Positions 47,917-60,068 of a stretch of DNA of 64,000 nt are shown piece by piece; within the stretch, counting starts at the first letter, position 1, and each line of letters starts with the position of its first letter. A program made the translations under genes and the position numbers. The stretch spans positions 1-64,000 of the forward strand of contig NZ_NOIF01000002.1 of assembly GCF_002265265.1 (NCBI RefSeq), given 5' to 3'. Under the pieces are notes generated by a model that had not been told where the DNA came from, did no database searches, and saw only the letters and a list, made by a program, of their open reading frames with translations. The DNA is from Photobacterium sanguinicancri (lineage in GTDB: Bacteria; Pseudomonadota; Gammaproteobacteria; Enterobacterales; Vibrionaceae).

Positions 47917-50658
47917 TTAATCAAGAGTACGTTGAATTTCAACAATTTCGAATACTTCGATCTGGTCACCAACGCGAACATCATTGTAGTTCTTAACGCC
48001 GATACCACATTCGTAGCCATTCTTAACTTCAGCAACGTCATCTTTGAAGCGACGTAGTGACTCAAGCTCACCTTCGTAGATTACTACGTTATCACGTAGA
48101 ACACGGATAGGGTTGTTACGCTTGATAGTACCTTCAGTAACCATACAACCAGCGATTGCGCCAATCTTAGGAGACTTGAATACGTCACGAACTTCAGCAA
48201 GACCGATGATTTCCTGACGGAATTCAGGAGCAAGCATACCGCCCATCGCTGCTTTAACTTCATCAATCAATTGGTAAATGATTGAGTAGTAACGTAGATC
48301 TAGGTTTTCGTTCTCGATCATACGGCGTGCAGGAACATCAGCACGTACGTTGAAACCAAGAATGATAGCGTTAGATGCTGCTGCAAGTACTGCATCAGTT
48401 TCTGTGATACCACCAACACCAGAACCAACAACGTTCACTTTAACTTCGTCTGTAGACAGTTTCATCAGTGAATCAGCGATTGCTTCGATAGAACCTTGTA
48501 CGTCAGCTTTCAGTACTACGTTCAATTCAGCAACATCACCAGCAGTCATGTTAGAGAACATGTTCTCTAGTTTCGCTTTTTGTTGACGCGCTAGTTTAAC
48601 ATCACGGAATTTACCTTGACGGTAAAGTGCAACTTCACGTGCTTTACGCTCATCACGTACTACAGTCGCTTCGTCACCTGATGCTGGAACACCTGAAAGA
48701 CCAAGGATCTCTACAGGAATAGAAGGACCCGCAGTATCGATGTCTTGACCGTTCTCATCGCGCATTGCACGAACACGGCCATGTTCAAGACCACAAAGAA
48801 CGATATCGCCACGACGTAAAGTACCAGATTGAACAAGTACAGTTGCAACTGGACCACGGCCTTTATCTAGACGTGATTCAACAACAACACCGCTCGCCAT
48901 ACCTTCTTCAACTGCAGTCAGTTCAAGAATTTCAGACTGAAGCAAGATAGCTTCTAGAAGACCGTCAATGTTTGTACCTTGTTTCGCAGAGATGTGAACA
49001 AACATGTTCTCACCGCCCCACTCTTCAGGGATAACATCGTACTGTGCCAGCTCGTTTTTCACGTTGTCTGGGTTAGCATCTTCTTTATCGATCTTGTTCA
49101 CTGCAACAATCAGAGGAACGCCAGCTGCTTTAGCATGCTGAATCGCTTCGACTGTTTGTGGCATTACGCCATCATCCGCAGCAACAACAAGTACAACGAT
49201 ATCTGTCGCTTGAGCACCACGAGCACGCATTGCGGTAAACGCGGCGTGTCCAGGAGTATCAAGGAAAGTGATCATACCGTTGCCAGTTTCTACGTGGTAT
49301 GCACCAATGTGCTGTGTAATACCACCGGCTTCGCCTGATGCAACGTGTGCTTTACGGATGTAATCCAGTGTTGATGTTTTACCGTGGTCAACGTGACCCA
49401 TGATAGTAACAACAGGAGCACGAGAAACTGCTTCAGCCGTCTCTTCACGATCAGACATTAGCGCTTCTTCAAGTTCATTCTCTTTACGAAGAATAACCTT
49501 GTGACCCATTTCTTCAGCAACAAGTTGTGCAGTTTCTTGGTCGATAACTTGGTTAATCGTTACCATAGCGCCCATTTTCATCATCGCTTTGATGATTTCG
49601 GTCGCTTTAACTGACATTTTGTTCGCCAGTTCAGAAACTACAATTGTTTCACCGATAATAACGTCAGATTTGGCAACAGTTGCAGACTTATCAAAGCCTT
49701 GCTGCATTGATGTTGGAGCGTTAACTTGTGGTTTACCACGACCGCCACGACCACCGCGTTGGTTACGACCACCGCGACCTTTATTACGGTCATCAGCTTT
49801 TGCTGCTGGCTTCTTCTTCTTACGACGACCACCTTCTTCTTTACGGTCTGCTTCATCTTCCGCTGCGCGAGCGTGAGTAGACGTCGTAACGTGGTAATCA
49901 GATTTTTCCATGTTCGCTGTTGCCTGATCAGGTTTTGACCAGTTTTTTTCGTTTTGTTCTGCCATCTTGCGTGCCTCTTCTAGCTGACGCTGACTATCTT
50001 CTTCGGCTTTACGCTTGGCTTCCTCTTCCCGGCGACGTTGTAGCGACTCAGCTTCTTTCTTAGCCTGTTCATCAGCGGCGGCGCGTTTAGCTTTCTCTTC
50101 AGCCTTACGCTTAACCTCGGCATCACTTTCCACCGTACCCTTGGTTTCTTGTGCTGCCTCTTCTTCTGCCTTACGCTTCGCTTTTTCTTCAGCTAAACGT
50201 GTCTCTTCAGCATCGCGTTTTGCTTTTTCTTCAGCATCACGTTTTGCTTGCTCTTCTGCTTGGCGCTGGGCTTGTTCGTCAGCTTGTTGCTTCACTGCAT
50301 CTTCCGATTCACGGTTTGCAGCTTCTTCAGCGACACGCTGCTCTTCTTCAAGAGCAGAACGTTTTACAAAGGTGCGTTTTTTACGTACCTCAACCTGAAC
50401 ATTTTTGTTCTTTCCACCCGTACCAGACACACTGAGCGTGCTACGAGTCTTGCGCTGTAAAGTTAAGCGATTTGGAGCGGCATCTTCACCACTTCCGCCG
50501 TGTTCCTTTTTCAGGTGCGAAAGTAGATCCTGTTTTTCGTTTTGATTAACACTATCTTCAGCTTTCTTGCTGATACCAGCGTCGGCAAACTGTTGAAGCA
50601 GTCGATCAATTGGCGTACCAATTTCTTCGGCTAATGCTTTAACTGTAACCTCTGACAT
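47917..50658 (-). CDS. infB: Translation initiation factor IF-2
   Basis: A GTPase that delivers fMet-tRNA to the 30S subunit. An N-terminal IF2N domain is followed by a long, highly charged Ala/Glu/Lys repeat region (about 100-260, recurring AEEKAKR-type units) and a Gly/Arg-rich stretch. A second IF2N follows, then the G domain ([33 protein letters not shown]) and domains II-IV. 913 aa. The conserved neighbour of nusA. Confidence 0.98.
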   Translation of the reverse strand: MSEVTVKALAEEIGTPIDRLLQQFADAGISKKAEDSVNQNEKQDLLSHLKKEHGGSGEDAAPNRLTLQRKTRSTLSVSGTGGKNKNVQVEVRKKRTFVKRSALEEEQRVAEEAANRESEDAVKQQADEQAQRQAEEQAKRDAEEKAKRDAEETRLAEEKAKRKAEEEAAQETKGTVESDAEVKRKAEEKAKRAAADEQAKKEAESLQRRREEEAKRKAEEDSQRQLEEARKMAEQNEKNWSKPDQATANMEKSDYHVTTSTHARAAEDEADRKEEGGRRKKKKPAAKADDRNKGRGGRNQRGGRGGRGKPQVNAPTSMQQGFDKSATVAKSDVIIGETIVVSELANKMSVKATEIIKAMMKMGAMVTINQVIDQETAQLVAEEMGHKVILRKENELEEALMSDREETAEAVSRAPVVTIMGHVDHGKTSTLDYIRKAHVASGEAGGITQHIGAYHVETGNGMITFLDTPGHAAFTAMRARGAQATDIVVLVVAADDGVMPQTVEAIQHAKAAGVPLIVAVNKIDKEDANPDNVKNELAQYDVIPEEWGGENMFVHISAKQGTNIDGLLEAILLQSEILELTAVEEGMASGVVVESRLDKGRGPVATVLVQSGTLRRGDIVLCGLEHGRVRAMRDENGQDIDTAGPSIPVEILGLSGVPASGDEATVVRDERKAREVALYRQGKFRDVKLARQQKAKLENMFSNMTAGDVAELNVVLKADVQGSIEAIADSLMKLSTDEVKVNVVGSGVGGITETDAVLAAASNAIILGFNVRADVPARRMIENENLDLRYYSIIYQLIDEVKAAMGGMLAPEFRQEIIGLAEVRDVFKSPKIGAIAGCMVTEGTIKRNNPIRVLRDNVVIYEGELESLRRFKDDVAEVKNGYECGIGVKNYNDVRVGDQIEVFEIVEIQRTLD

Positions 50659-50683
50659 GTTGCGCCTCCCTTGCTAGTAAGTT

Positions 50684-52171
50684 TTAAACTTCGTCGCTGA
50701 ACCAGCAGATATTACGAGCAGCCATGATCAGCTCACCCGCTTTAACTTCGTCCAGACCTTCGATATCAAGCAAATCGTCTGTACCTTGGTCAGCTAGGTC
50801 TTCCAGTGTCACAACACCTTTAGCAGCTAGTTTGAATGCCATTTCACGTTCAAGGCTTTCAAGGCCTAAAAGGTCTTCTGCTGGTTCTACACCATCTAAA
50901 GACTCTTCTTGCGCAAGAGCAAGCGTTGTAAGTGCTTCTTTCGCACGAGCGCGTAGAGCTTCAACTGTGTCTTCGTCTAGGCCATCAACATCCATTAGCT
51001 CACTTACTGGTACGTAAGCGATCTCTTCTAGTGTTGTGAAACCTTCTTCAACAAGAACAGTTGCAAAGTCAGCATCGATATCAAGGTGCTTAGTGAAAGC
51101 TTCAATTGACTCTTGTGCTTCTTCTTGGTGTTTCTTCTGTAGATCTGCAACCGTCATTACGTTCAGTTCCCAACCAGTTAGTTGAGATGCTAGACGTACG
51201 TTTTGACCGCTACGACCAATCGCTTGAGCGAGATTATCTTGCTCAACCGCAATATCCATTGTGTGGTTGTCTTCATCGACGATGATAGAGCTAACCTCAG
51301 CTGGTGCCATTGCATTGATCACATATTGTGCTGGATTCTCATCCCACAATACGATATCGATACGCTCACCCGCCAATTCGCTAGAAACAGCTTGAACACG
51401 TGCGCCACGCATACCAACACACGCACCCACTGGGTCAATACGCTTGTCGTTAGTTTTCACTGCGATTTTTGCACGAGAACCAGGATCGCGTGCTGCGCCC
51501 ATTAGTTCAATTACTTCTTCAGCAATTTCTGGCACTTCAATACGGAACAGTTCAGACAGCATTTCAGACTTAGAACGCGTCATGAACAGTTGGAAACCAC
51601 GCGCTTCTGGACGTACTGCGTACAATAATGCACGAACACGGTCACCAGAACGGAAGTTTTCACGCGGAAGTTGATCTTCACGTTGGATAACCGCTTCTGC
51701 GTTATTACCCAAGTCAACGATAACTGCATCGCGGTTAACTTTTTTCACGATACCAGTGATCAGTTCGCCTTCGTTATCTACGAATTGCTCAACGATCTGT
51801 GCGCGCTCAGCTTCACGTACTTTTTGTACGATAACTTGCTTCGCAGTTTGGGTCGTAATACGGTCAAACGTTACAGACTCAATTTCGTCTTCAACGTAAT
51901 CATCTAGCTGAATGCTTTCATCATCGTACTGTGCAGCTTCAATCGTGATCTCAAGCGTAGGCTGAGTCACTTCGCTAACTGCTTTCCAACGACGGTACGT
52001 TACGAACTCACCCGTTTTACGGTCAATTTCTACACGTACTTCGATTTCAGCTTCATGTTTTTTCTTTGTTGCTGTCGCCAATGCGATTTCAAGCGCTTCA
52101 AAGATACGCTCACGAGGAACAGCTTTTTCGTTGGATACCGCTTCTACGACAGCCAAGATTTCTTTGTTCAT
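50684..52171 (-). CDS. nusA: Transcription termination/antitermination factor NusA
   Basis: Binds RNA polymerase and promotes pausing, termination and antitermination. An N-terminal RNAP-binding domain ([19 protein letters not shown]), an S1 domain ([20 protein letters not shown]), two KH domains ([18 protein letters not shown]) and two C-terminal acidic helix-hairpin repeats. 495 aa, the gammaproteobacterial length. Confidence 0.98.
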   Translation of the reverse strand: MNKEILAVVEAVSNEKAVPRERIFEALEIALATATKKKHEAEIEVRVEIDRKTGEFVTYRRWKAVSEVTQPTLEITIEAAQYDDESIQLDDYVEDEIESVTFDRITTQTAKQVIVQKVREAERAQIVEQFVDNEGELITGIVKKVNRDAVIVDLGNNAEAVIQREDQLPRENFRSGDRVRALLYAVRPEARGFQLFMTRSKSEMLSELFRIEVPEIAEEVIELMGAARDPGSRAKIAVKTNDKRIDPVGACVGMRGARVQAVSSELAGERIDIVLWDENPAQYVINAMAPAEVSSIIVDEDNHTMDIAVEQDNLAQAIGRSGQNVRLASQLTGWELNVMTVADLQKKHQEEAQESIEAFTKHLDIDADFATVLVEEGFTTLEEIAYVPVSELMDVDGLDEDTVEALRARAKEALTTLALAQEESLDGVEPAEDLLGLESLEREMAFKLAAKGVVTLEDLADQGTDDLLDIEGLDEVKAGELIMAARNICWFSDEV

Positions 52172-52193
52172 TTCTAATGCCCCAATTTAGCGG

Positions 52194-52649
52194 TTAGAAT
52201 TTTGGAACCAGGTTGGCCTTGGAAATATTGCTTAGTGCAAACGTTTCGTCATTACCGTCTACTTTCAGAGTGATTAACTCACCTTCAACAGAAATGATGT
52301 CACCTTTCCACTTACGACGGTTACCCATCGCCATCTTCAATACCAGGCTGACCTCGTGGCCAATAAATTGTTGGTAGTGTGCAACTTTAAAAAGCGGTCT
52401 TTCCATCCCAGGGGAGGACACTTCTAAGTTGTAAGCGACAGTCACTGGATCTTCTACGTCCATTACTGCGCTGATCTGACGGCTAACTTCCGCACAGTCC
52501 TCTACAAATATGCCGTTTTCATGGTCAATGAAAACACGTAATGTAGAATGCTCGCCTGCTCGAATAAATTCCAAGCCAACAAGTTCATAACCTAAAGCAA
52601 CAACAGGTGCTTCAAGCAATTCGGTTAATTGCATCTCTAAAGCTGTCAA
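52194..52649 (-). CDS. rimP: Ribosome maturation factor RimP
   Basis: A 30S assembly factor. [40 protein letters not shown] and [15 protein letters not shown] are diagnostic. I place the start at a TTG (52649): it is preceded by a G-rich ribosome site about 5 bases away and its product (TALEMQLTE) aligns with the E. coli N-terminus. The longer ORF begins ten codons earlier in sequence unlike the family. 151 aa. First protein gene of the nusA-infB operon. Confidence 0.93.
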   Translation of the reverse strand: MTALEMQLTELLEAPVVALGYELVGLEFIRAGEHSTLRVFIDHENGIFVEDCAEVSRQISAVMDVEDPVTVAYNLEVSSPGMERPLFKVAHYQQFIGHEVSLVLKMAMGNRRKWKGDIISVEGELITLKVDGNDETFALSNISKANLVPKF

Positions 52650-52715
52650 AACAACCCCCCGGAAACAAAAAAAGGGCATAAAGCCCAGTAAATACCTGAA
52701 TGGTCATGTTTCAGA

Positions 52716-52748
52716 TAATAAAAAACCCCGAATTACGGGGTTTTTTAT
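52716..52748 (-). terminator. Terminator between tRNA-fMet and rimP
   Basis: AAAAAACCCCG-AATTA-CGGGGTTTTTT, symmetrical. It lies downstream of the tRNA and just upstream of rimP, so it may also attenuate readthrough into the rimP-nusA operon. Confidence 0.85.
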
Positions 52749-52823
52749 TACTGGACCCTGATATCACAGCAGTGCTGTGATAGAAAAACAACCTTTCGTA
52801 AGAATAGTTGATTTTCGGAAAAG

Positions 52824-52900
<77 letters not shown>

Positions 52901-52958
52901 TCCGAATCTGAGGGCGATTATACGCGTCAGATGTTACTATTTCAAGTAACCAGAATAA

Positions 52959-53043
52959 TGGTGCCGAGAAGGGGACTTGAACCCCTACACCTTGCGGCAC
53001 TAGCACCTCATGCTAGCGTGTCTACCAATTTCACCATCTCGGC
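52959..53043 (-). tRNA. leuU: tRNA-Leu (GAG)
   Basis: 85 nt, class II with a long variable arm and encoded CCA. Acceptor GCCGAGA pairs with TCTCGGC. The anticodon stem CTAGC/GCTAG holds loop ATGAGGT, giving anticodon GAG. Located between secG and tRNA-fMet, like E. coli leuU. Confidence 0.96.
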
Positions 53044-53054
53044 TAAATCTTTAA

Positions 53055-53387
53055 TTACTGAGGAATATCGCTGTTTACAGGTGCATTCTCAGTTTTTTCT
53101 ACAACTTGTTCAGTTGCAGGCGAGCTTAGGTCTTCCCAGCCGCTTTTTTCTGCAGATTGTTTTGCACTAAGGTTACCCAGTACAAGACTAATAACGAAAA
53201 AGATCGTTGCACAAACTGCAGTCATTCGAGTTAAAAAGTTTCCAGAGCCACCAGCGCCGAACAATGTTCCAGAAGCACCGGCCCCGAATGAGGCTCCCAT
53301 ATCTGCGCCTTTACCTTGTTGAACCAAAACTAGGCCAATAACGCCAAGCGCAGCCAACAGATAAATCACAAGTAGAATTTCGTACAT
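53055..53387 (-). CDS. secG: Protein-export membrane protein SecG
   Basis: An accessory subunit of the SecYEG translocon with two membrane helices (LLVIYLLAALGVIGLVLV and MTAVCATIFFVISLVLG) joined by QQGKGADMGASFGAGAS, diagnostic for SecG. The start MYEILL aligns with E. coli and has an AGGTGG site; the ORF extends three codons further to a GTG. 110 aa with a polar C-terminal tail. Confidence 0.96.
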   Translation of the reverse strand: MYEILLVIYLLAALGVIGLVLVQQGKGADMGASFGAGASGTLFGAGGSGNFLTRMTAVCATIFFVISLVLGNLSAKQSAEKSGWEDLSSPATEQVVEKTENAPVNSDIPQ

Positions 53388-53639
53388 GGGTTCCACCTAT
53401 GGTCCATTTGGTTGAGCCAGCTTTGCCAAAGCAGCGCCAGCAGTCACCCTCAACAAGGGAGCGGTGAGATACTAGCGAATGCAGCTAAGACTGACAAGTA
53501 AAATATGAGGATTTCCCACGATTAAGCTTTACTTGAACAACAAATAAGCAAAAGTGAGAATCAAACCTAATACCTTATTGGGTGTTTCTGCAAATAACAA
53601 CGAGACTTACAGAAACACCGACTATTAACTTATTAGCAG

Positions 53640-54977
53640 TTAACAGTTTTCTTCTACAGCGCGTGCAATTTCTAACGCCGACGCTTGTACAAGTTCAGCA
53701 TTTTCACCTTCAACCATGACACGGATTAAAGGCTCGGTGCCTGATTTACGCAATAAAACGCGACCAGTTTCACCCAGCTTCGCTTCTACCGCTTTTGTTG
53801 CTGCAATTACTGCATCAGATTCAAGAGGGTTAGACTCACCCTTAAAACGAATGTTCTCTAGTACCTGTGGGAACATTGTCATACCATCTGACAGCTCTTT
53901 TAGTGACATCTTGCTACCTACAATAGAAGACATAACCTGTAGACCCGCAACAATACCGTCACCCGTAGTCACTTTATCAAGAAGAATAACGTGACCTGAG
54001 TTTTCAGCACCAATTAACCAATCGTGCTTTTGCAACTCTTCCATCACGTAGCGGTCGCCCACATTGGCACGAACAAAAGGAATGCCTAAGTTTTTAAGCG
54101 CAACTTCCATTCCTAGGTTAGTCATTAGCGTACCAACAACACCGCCTTTAAGTTCACCACGACGTAATGCATCACGAGCAATGATATACGCAATTTGGTC
54201 GCCATCAACCTTATTACCTTCTTCATCAACCATGATCACGCGATCGCCATCACCATCTAATGCAATACCAAAGTCTGCTTTTTCTTCTAACACTTTAGCT
54301 TGCAGTGCACGGATATCCGTAGCACCCACTTCATGGTTAATGTTGGTGCCGTTTGGCTCACAACCTAAAGTAACCACTTCTGCGCCAAGTTCTTTAAACA
54401 CCGCTGGCGCGATGTGGTAGGTAGCACCGTGTGCACAATCCACTACGATCTTGTAGTTAGACAGGTCATATTTAGAAGGGAAAGTACCTTTACAGAATTC
54501 AATGTAACGACCTGCAGCATCATCAATACGGTAGGCTTTACCCAGTTGTGCAGATTCAACACACGTTAGGGGTTTATCTAACTCCGCTTCAATTGCAAAT
54601 TCAATTTCATCCGGCAGCTTTGTGCCCTGCGCCGAGAAGAACTTAATACCGTTATCGTAGTATGGGTTGTGCGAGGCTGAAATGACAATACCCGCTTCAG
54701 CGCGGAATGTACGCGTCAAGTAAGCGACCGCTGGTGTAGGCATAGGGCCAGTAAATGCAGCTTGTAAACCTGCAGCCGCTAAGCCTGCTTCTAATGCCGA
54801 TTCCAGCATGTAACCTGAAATACGAGTATCTTTACCGATAAGCACTTTCTTGGTGCCTTGTTTAGATAGCACTCGACCTGCAGCCCAACCTAACTTAAGG
54901 ACAAACTCAGGTGTAATTGCACCTTCACCAACAAGACCACGGATCCCATCGGTACCAAAATACTTACGTTCAGCCAT
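53640..54977 (-). CDS. glmM: Phosphoglucosamine mutase
   Basis: Converts glucosamine-6-phosphate to the 1-phosphate for UDP-GlcNAc synthesis. The active-site phosphoserine lies in [17 protein letters not shown], the metal loop is [11 protein letters not shown] and the phosphate site is [12 protein letters not shown]. 445 aa. Follows folP as in E. coli. The gap between it and secG (53388-53639) holds no gene. Confidence 0.98.
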   Translation of the reverse strand: MAERKYFGTDGIRGLVGEGAITPEFVLKLGWAAGRVLSKQGTKKVLIGKDTRISGYMLESALEAGLAAAGLQAAFTGPMPTPAVAYLTRTFRAEAGIVISASHNPYYDNGIKFFSAQGTKLPDEIEFAIEAELDKPLTCVESAQLGKAYRIDDAAGRYIEFCKGTFPSKYDLSNYKIVVDCAHGATYHIAPAVFKELGAEVVTLGCEPNGTNINHEVGATDIRALQAKVLEEKADFGIALDGDGDRVIMVDEEGNKVDGDQIAYIIARDALRRGELKGGVVGTLMTNLGMEVALKNLGIPFVRANVGDRYVMEELQKHDWLIGAENSGHVILLDKVTTGDGIVAGLQVMSSIVGSKMSLKELSDGMTMFPQVLENIRFKGESNPLESDAVIAATKAVEAKLGETGRVLLRKSGTEPLIRVMVEGENAELVQASALEIARAVEENC

Positions 54978-54987
54978 TTTTTCGCTC

Positions 54988-55854
54988 CTAGCTTTTATTC
55001 ATCTGCATTTTTGTCATTTGGCACACTTTAAGTACATCGACGGTTTCCGCCACATCATGCACTCGAATAATTTGTGCGCCCTTCATTGCTGCAATAGCGG
55101 CACACGCCAAGCTACCAGCAACACACTCTGCAGGCTTTTTATCTAATAATTTAAAAACCATCGATTTACGGGACATGCCAACAAGCAAAGGTAAACCGAA
55201 TTGGTGAAATTGTTCTAAATGTGCAAGCAACTGATAATTATCTTCAATTGTTTTACCGAAGCCATATCCAGGGTCAAGTAATAGCTGATTTTTAGCAATC
55301 CCAGCTTTCTCACACGCCTGAATACGTTCTACTAGAAATTGACTGACATCCATCAGTAGATTTTCGTAGCTTGGTTGGTGTTGCATTGTACGCGGTTGCC
55401 CTTGCATATGCATTAAGCAAACAGGAACGTTTGCTGCGGCAGCGGCTTCTAATGCTCCCGGTTCTTGCAGTGCACGTACATCATTAATTAAATCAGCCCC
55501 CGCATTCACAGCTGCGGTCATAACCTGTGCTTTACTGGTGTCTATCGAGATCCAGCAATCAAAGCGTTGACGAATCGCTTCTACAACAGGAACAACCCGA
55601 TCGAGTTCTTCTGCTGTAGCAACATCCGCTGCTCCTGGGCGGGTTGACTCACCACCAATATCGATAATGCTAACGCCTGCCGAAAGCATGCTCTCGACAT
55701 GACGCATCGCATGATCAAATTGATGAAACTGACCACCATCAGAAAATGAATCTGGGGTCACATTCAAAATTCCCATGGCATGGGAAAAAGACAAATCAAG
55801 AGTCTTATCTTTACTGGTCAAAATCATTGGCTGCATTCCATTTATTCCCAACAT
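54988..55854 (-). CDS. folP: Dihydropteroate synthase
   Basis: Condenses p-aminobenzoate with dihydropterin pyrophosphate in folate synthesis; the sulfonamide target. [15 protein letters not shown] and [11 protein letters not shown] are signatures; [11 protein letters not shown] follows. 288 aa from the first ATG; an ATG six codons later (MQPMILTS) is also possible. Confidence 0.96.
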   Translation of the reverse strand: MLGINGMQPMILTSKDKTLDLSFSHAMGILNVTPDSFSDGGQFHQFDHAMRHVESMLSAGVSIIDIGGESTRPGAADVATAEELDRVVPVVEAIRQRFDCWISIDTSKAQVMTAAVNAGADLINDVRALQEPGALEAAAAANVPVCLMHMQGQPRTMQHQPSYENLLMDVSQFLVERIQACEKAGIAKNQLLLDPGYGFGKTIEDNYQLLAHLEQFHQFGLPLLVGMSRKSMVFKLLDKKPAECVAGSLACAAIAAMKGAQIIRVHDVAETVDVLKVCQMTKMQMNKS

Positions 55855-55876
55855 GACAAATCAGTACCCTGATAAA

Positions 55877-55906
55877 CAAAAAACCCCGAACGAGTCGGGG
55901 TTTTTA
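55877..55906 (-). terminator. Terminator between ftsH and folP
   Basis: AAAAACCCCGA...TCGGGGTTTTT, about 17 bases after the ftsH stop. Confidence 0.85.
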
Positions 55907-55922
55907 AGATCAACACTCAGCG

Positions 55923-57884
55923 TTATGCTTGAGGCTTATCATCATCGTTAGTTTTTTGTGCCGGCTCATCTGCAACGTCTGTTGCACTCTCATCAGCTTT
56001 TGCTTCAGGTTGCGCGTCAGCCTTTGGTGCGTCGTCGGTTGATTTTAATGTATCGTCTGTATCACCCCAGCCTTTTGGCGCTCGGATAACCGTTTTACGG
56101 TCCATTAAGTCATCAATCTGACCAGCATCAATCGTTTCATACTTCATCAGTGCATCTTTCATTGCATGCATGATATCCATATTCTGCGATAAAATTTCAC
56201 GAGCACGTTCGTAGTTTCGGTCAATAACCGCACGAACTTCAGTATCGATTGCACGAGCAGTATCGTCTGACATGTGTTTGGTCTGTGTTACAGAGCGGCC
56301 AAGGAATACTTCACCTTCGTCTTCTGCATACAGAATAGGACCCATTTTGTCAGAGAAGCCCCACTGAGTAACCATCTTGCGCGCAATATCAGTTGCACGT
56401 TCGATATCATTTGATGCACCAGTAGATACCTTGTCTGCACCGTAGATAAGCTCTTCAGCTAAACGGCCACCGTAAAGGCTAGACAGCATTGACTCAAGGA
56501 ACTCACGCGAGTGGCTCACACGGTCTTGCTCTGGTAAGTACATGGTCACACCCAGTGCACGCCCACGCGGAATAATCGACACTTTGTACACTGGATCATG
56601 ATCCGGTACTAAGCGACCAATAATTGCGTGACCCGCTTCGTGGTATGCCGTTGATTCTTTTTGGTCTTCCGACATCACCATCGATTTACGCTCTGCGCCC
56701 ATCATGATTTTGTCTTTAGCCAATTCAAATTCAACCATAGAAACCACACGCTTGTTACCGCGCGCTGCAAATAGTGCAGCTTCGTTAACAAGGTTTGCTA
56801 GATCGGCACCTGAGAAACCTGGAGTACCACGAGCAATCAGTGCGGGTTCTACATCATTCTCAAGCGGAACTTTACGCATGTGAACTTTAAGAATCTGCTC
56901 ACGACCACGTACGTCTGGTAAACCAACCACAACTTGACGGTCAAAACGACCAGGACGAAGTAATGCAGGGTCAAGTACGTCTGGGCGGTTTGTTGCAGCA
57001 ATAACGATGATACCTTCGTTACCTTCAAAACCATCCATCTCAACCAGCATTTGGTTTAGGGTTTGTTCACGTTCATCGTGTCCACCACCTACACCAGCGC
57101 CACGTTGGCGACCAACCGCATCGATTTCATCGATGAATATAATACAAGGCGCGGCTTTCTTCGCTTGCTCAAACATGTCACGGACACGGGATGCACCCAC
57201 ACCAACGAACATTTCAACAAAGTCAGAACCAGAGATAGTAAAGAACGGTACTTTCGCTTCACCCGCAATGGCTTTCGCTAATAGCGTTTTACCCGTACCA
57301 GGAGGACCAACCAACAAAATACCTGTCGGAATTTTACCGCCCAATTTCTGGAAGCGGCTTGGATCACGTAAGTAATCCACCAATTCTTTCACGTCTTCTT
57401 TTGCTTCGTCACAACCAGCAACATCAGCAAACATGGTTTTTATTTGGTCTTCGCTCATCATACGCGCTTTCGATTTACCGAACGACATGGCACCTTTGCC
57501 ACCGCCGCCCTGCATCTGACGCATAAAGAAAATCCAAACACCGATAAGCAGAAGCATTGGGAACCATGAAATGAAGATTGAAGCCAGTAGGCTTGGCTCT
57601 TCAGGTGGTGTACCCATAACTTTTACATTTGCGTTAATAAGGTCGTCTAACAGCTTCTGATCTTGATAAACAGGCAGGTAAGTTAGGTATCGGGTGTTAT
57701 CACGTTTAAATACAGTGATTTCACGATCATTGAATCGCACTTCCCTAATCTGATCCTGACCGATTTCACGGACAAAGGTTGTATAGTCGACTTGACGGCC
57801 TGCATTATCACCTGGACCGAAGCTCTGAAAAACAGACATCAGTACAACTGCGATAACTAGCCACAAGATCAAGTTTTTTGCCAT
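55923..57884 (-). CDS. ftsH: ATP-dependent zinc metalloprotease FtsH
   Basis: A membrane-anchored AAA+ protease degrading LpxC, sigma-32 and unassembled membrane proteins. Two N-terminal transmembrane helices flank a periplasmic domain. AAA module: [24 protein letters not shown] and the second region of homology. Zinc site HEAGH. 653 aa from the ATG used; an upstream in-frame TTG adds three codons. The acidic Ala/Asp tail (about 610-653) is species-specific. Normally co-transcribed with rlmE, which is broken here. Confidence 0.97.
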   Translation of the reverse strand: MAKNLILWLVIAVVLMSVFQSFGPGDNAGRQVDYTTFVREIGQDQIREVRFNDREITVFKRDNTRYLTYLPVYQDQKLLDDLINANVKVMGTPPEEPSLLASIFISWFPMLLLIGVWIFFMRQMQGGGGKGAMSFGKSKARMMSEDQIKTMFADVAGCDEAKEDVKELVDYLRDPSRFQKLGGKIPTGILLVGPPGTGKTLLAKAIAGEAKVPFFTISGSDFVEMFVGVGASRVRDMFEQAKKAAPCIIFIDEIDAVGRQRGAGVGGGHDEREQTLNQMLVEMDGFEGNEGIIVIAATNRPDVLDPALLRPGRFDRQVVVGLPDVRGREQILKVHMRKVPLENDVEPALIARGTPGFSGADLANLVNEAALFAARGNKRVVSMVEFELAKDKIMMGAERKSMVMSEDQKESTAYHEAGHAIIGRLVPDHDPVYKVSIIPRGRALGVTMYLPEQDRVSHSREFLESMLSSLYGGRLAEELIYGADKVSTGASNDIERATDIARKMVTQWGFSDKMGPILYAEDEGEVFLGRSVTQTKHMSDDTARAIDTEVRAVIDRNYERAREILSQNMDIMHAMKDALMKYETIDAGQIDDLMDRKTVIRAPKGWGDTDDTLKSTDDAPKADAQPEAKADESATDVADEPAQKTNDDDKPQA

Positions 57885-57933
57885 GTCACTCAAGGTGTTA
57901 ACCTCGCGATAACTAATAGATGAATGTAGACTA

Positions 57934-58569
57934 CTACAGTTTGTAACCTGTAGCTACTATGTAGACTTCATGCGAGCGATCTCGCGATGAGTCAGGTTTC
58001 CGAATTTTGACCACTTTGAACATGCTACGAATTTCAGCTAAATATTGGTCAAAGCCTTCACCTTGGAAAACTTTTACCGTAAAACTGCCATTCGGTGCAA
58101 GTACTTGTCGACACATATCTAATGCTAGTTCAACAAGATACATAGCTCTAGGTTGATCTGATGCTAAATTGCCACTCATATTGGGTGCCATGTCAGACAT
58201 CACGACATCACGACATCAACCATATCAGGTTGAATACGTTCTAACAGTGCATCAAGTACCGATTCTTCACGAAAATCACCCTGCAAGAAGCTCACGCCAG
58301 ACAGTGAATCCATTGGTAAGATATCACAAGCAATGACTTGCCCTGAATCGCCAACAATTTCAGCCGCATACTGTGACCAGCTACCAGGTGCAGCGCTAAG
58401 ATCGACAACCGTCACACCTTGTTTCAACAGTTTATATTTGTTTTAAATTTCTTCTATTTTGAAGATTGCACGGGAACGGTAACCTTTCTTTTGAGCTTCC
58501 TGAACATATTTATCATCAAAATGTTCTTTCAACCAACGTCCGGAGCTACCAGATTATTTTTCTACTCAT
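57934..58569 (-). pseudogene. rlmE: Decayed rlmE (23S rRNA 2'-O-methyltransferase)
   Basis: The intact enzyme methylates U2552 of 23S rRNA. Recognisable pieces run in order but not in one frame. From 58547 comes [16 protein letters not shown]...FKIEEI, then an in-frame TAA (58443-58445) where the family has Gln. Next, [16 protein letters not shown] to DMVDVVMS reads to a TGA at 58200-58202. Then, in a shifted frame, [10 protein letters not shown] continues to the normal C-terminus with KVFQGEGF and the final [10 protein letters not shown]. The shift is caused by an 8-bp tandem copy (GTGATGTC twice on the minus strand, 58196-58211); removing one copy restores [11 protein letters not shown]. 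The ATG at 58569 is also out of frame with the body. Motif I reads SAAPGSW instead of GAAPGGW. Several independent lesions point to real decay rather than one sequencing error. Confidence 0.88.
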
Positions 58570-58709
58570 GATTTACCTAATGAGCTTGAGTACTTATTTA
58601 AGTATACATGGCGATTTAACCACCTTGCATACTAAACAAATTAGTCTTCTCGACTAGATGGCGTTAGAATACCTCGTTTTCAACCCTAGTATTAAAAAAT
58701 AGAGTCGTT

Positions 58710-59006
58710 ATGAATCTAAGCACCAAACAAAAGCAGTTCCTAAAGGGTCTTGCTCACAGCCTAAAACCAGTTGTACTTATGGGTGCAAACGGCTTAACCG
58801 AAGCCGTACTGGCAGAAATCGAACTTGCACTTAACCATCACGAATTAATTAAAGTGAAGGTAGCAACTGAAGATCGTGAAACTAAAGTATTGATCGTAGA
58901 TGCAATTATTCGTGAATCTAAAGCTGAAAAAGTACAAGTAATCGGTAAGACACTTGTTCTTTACCGCCAAAGTGAAGCACGTAAAATCGAGCTTCCACGC
59001 AAATAA
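58710..59006 (+). CDS. yhbY: Ribosome-associated RNA-binding protein YhbY (CRS1-YhbY domain)
   Basis: A 98-residue single CRM domain: KQKQFLKGLAHSLKPVVLMGANGLTEAV, ALNHHELIKVKV and GKTLVLYRQS with a basic end. It binds pre-50S ribosomal particles. Divergent from rlmE, as in E. coli. Confidence 0.95.
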   Translation: MNLSTKQKQFLKGLAHSLKPVVLMGANGLTEAVLAEIELALNHHELIKVKVATEDRETKVLIVDAIIRESKAEKVQVIGKTLVLYRQSEARKIELPRK

Positions 59007-59032
59007 AAAAGGCCGCCGATGCGGCCTTTTTT
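59005..59032. terminator. Bidirectional terminator yhbY/greA
   Basis: AAAAAAGGCCGC-CGAT-GCGGCCTTTTTT, overlapping the yhbY stop. It serves convergent yhbY, and possibly greA. Confidence 0.9.
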
Positions 59033-59102
59033 GTCTTTTCACAAAACGAAAAAGTTACATTCTCTAACACATTAATAGTACATGCTTTTTCGCAATAGGC
59101 GA

Positions 59103-59576
59103 TTAAATGTACTCTACTTTCTCGATTTCAAATTCTTTCTGGCCACCCGGTGTAGAAATAACCACTTCATCACCTTCTTCTTTGCCAATCAGACCACGAG
59201 CAATCGGCGAGTTCACAGAGATACGACCCGCTTTAATATTCGCTTCGTCATCACCAACGATTTTGTAGGTCACTTCTTCTTCAGTATCGACATCCATCAA
59301 ACGTACCGTCGTACCAAAAATTACTTTACCTGTGTTCGTTATCTTAGTTACATCGATAACCTGCGCCACAGACAGCTTATATTCGATATCTCGAATTTGT
59401 GCTTCACAGATCCCCTGCTCTTCACGTGCTGCGTGATATTCCGCGTTTTCTTTAAGGTCACCCAGTTCACGGGCTTCACCAATCGCTTGCGAAATAATCG
59501 GGCGACGCTTCATTAACACATCCAGCTCTTCACGCAGCTTCTTCTCGCCGCTAACTGTCATTGGTACTTTATCCAT
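59103..59576 (-). CDS. greA: Transcription elongation factor GreA
   Basis: Stimulates cleavage of backtracked RNA by RNA polymerase. The N-terminal coiled coil carries the tip acidic residues ([13 protein letters not shown]) and the C-terminal FKBP-like domain has [20 protein letters not shown]. 157 aa. Confidence 0.97.
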   Translation of the reverse strand: MDKVPMTVSGEKKLREELDVLMKRRPIISQAIGEARELGDLKENAEYHAAREEQGICEAQIRDIEYKLSVAQVIDVTKITNTGKVIFGTTVRLMDVDTEEEVTYKIVGDDEANIKAGRISVNSPIARGLIGKEEGDEVVISTPGGQKEFEIEKVEYI

Positions 59577-60068
59577 TTCAACTTCCTCATGTCTTCATGC
59601 CACGCATTTCAGACAAATAAAAGCCACTCAGTAACGACCTGAGTGTCATTAATTCACAAAAGATTGTTGCCTATTTTAAACAAATATCATCGATAGGTCA
59701 CCTATTGCTGCATCTAGATGGCATTGTTCTCATCTCAAAGAATTGAGCATTACATATCTGATTAAACAACAAAATAATGCAGCAATGGTCACATTTTGAA
59801 CCACAAGAAAACGAAAACAACCACAACAATCTCACACCACTTTTCTAAAACATACTAAAAAGTGAATTTTCTACTGAACTTTACATACCACACCCAAGCA
59901 ACTGTTTTACATGCATTAAATATAGTAAAACATCAAACAAAACCAACCTAAAAACATTTTTTTTAGCTTTTTTTACTAACACTACTGCCCCATAACCAGT
60001 AAAAAGAACGCCATGCATTTACACATTGAAGTGCATCAAATAAAAAAATATTTTAAAAGGATTCAGCA
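59577..60068. promoter_or_regulatory. Porin upstream region
   Basis: About 490 bases of AT-rich DNA between divergent greA and the porin, without a gene. It carries poly-A/T tracts (59955-59980) suitable for nucleoid proteins and the promoters of both genes. No operator can be named with confidence. An AAAGG ribosome site precedes the porin ATG. Confidence 0.45.

Noticed and set aside
52931..53170. 79-codon plus-strand ORF over tRNA-Leu and the end of secG
   Set aside because: It runs antisense through a tRNA gene and secG; clearly a shadow.
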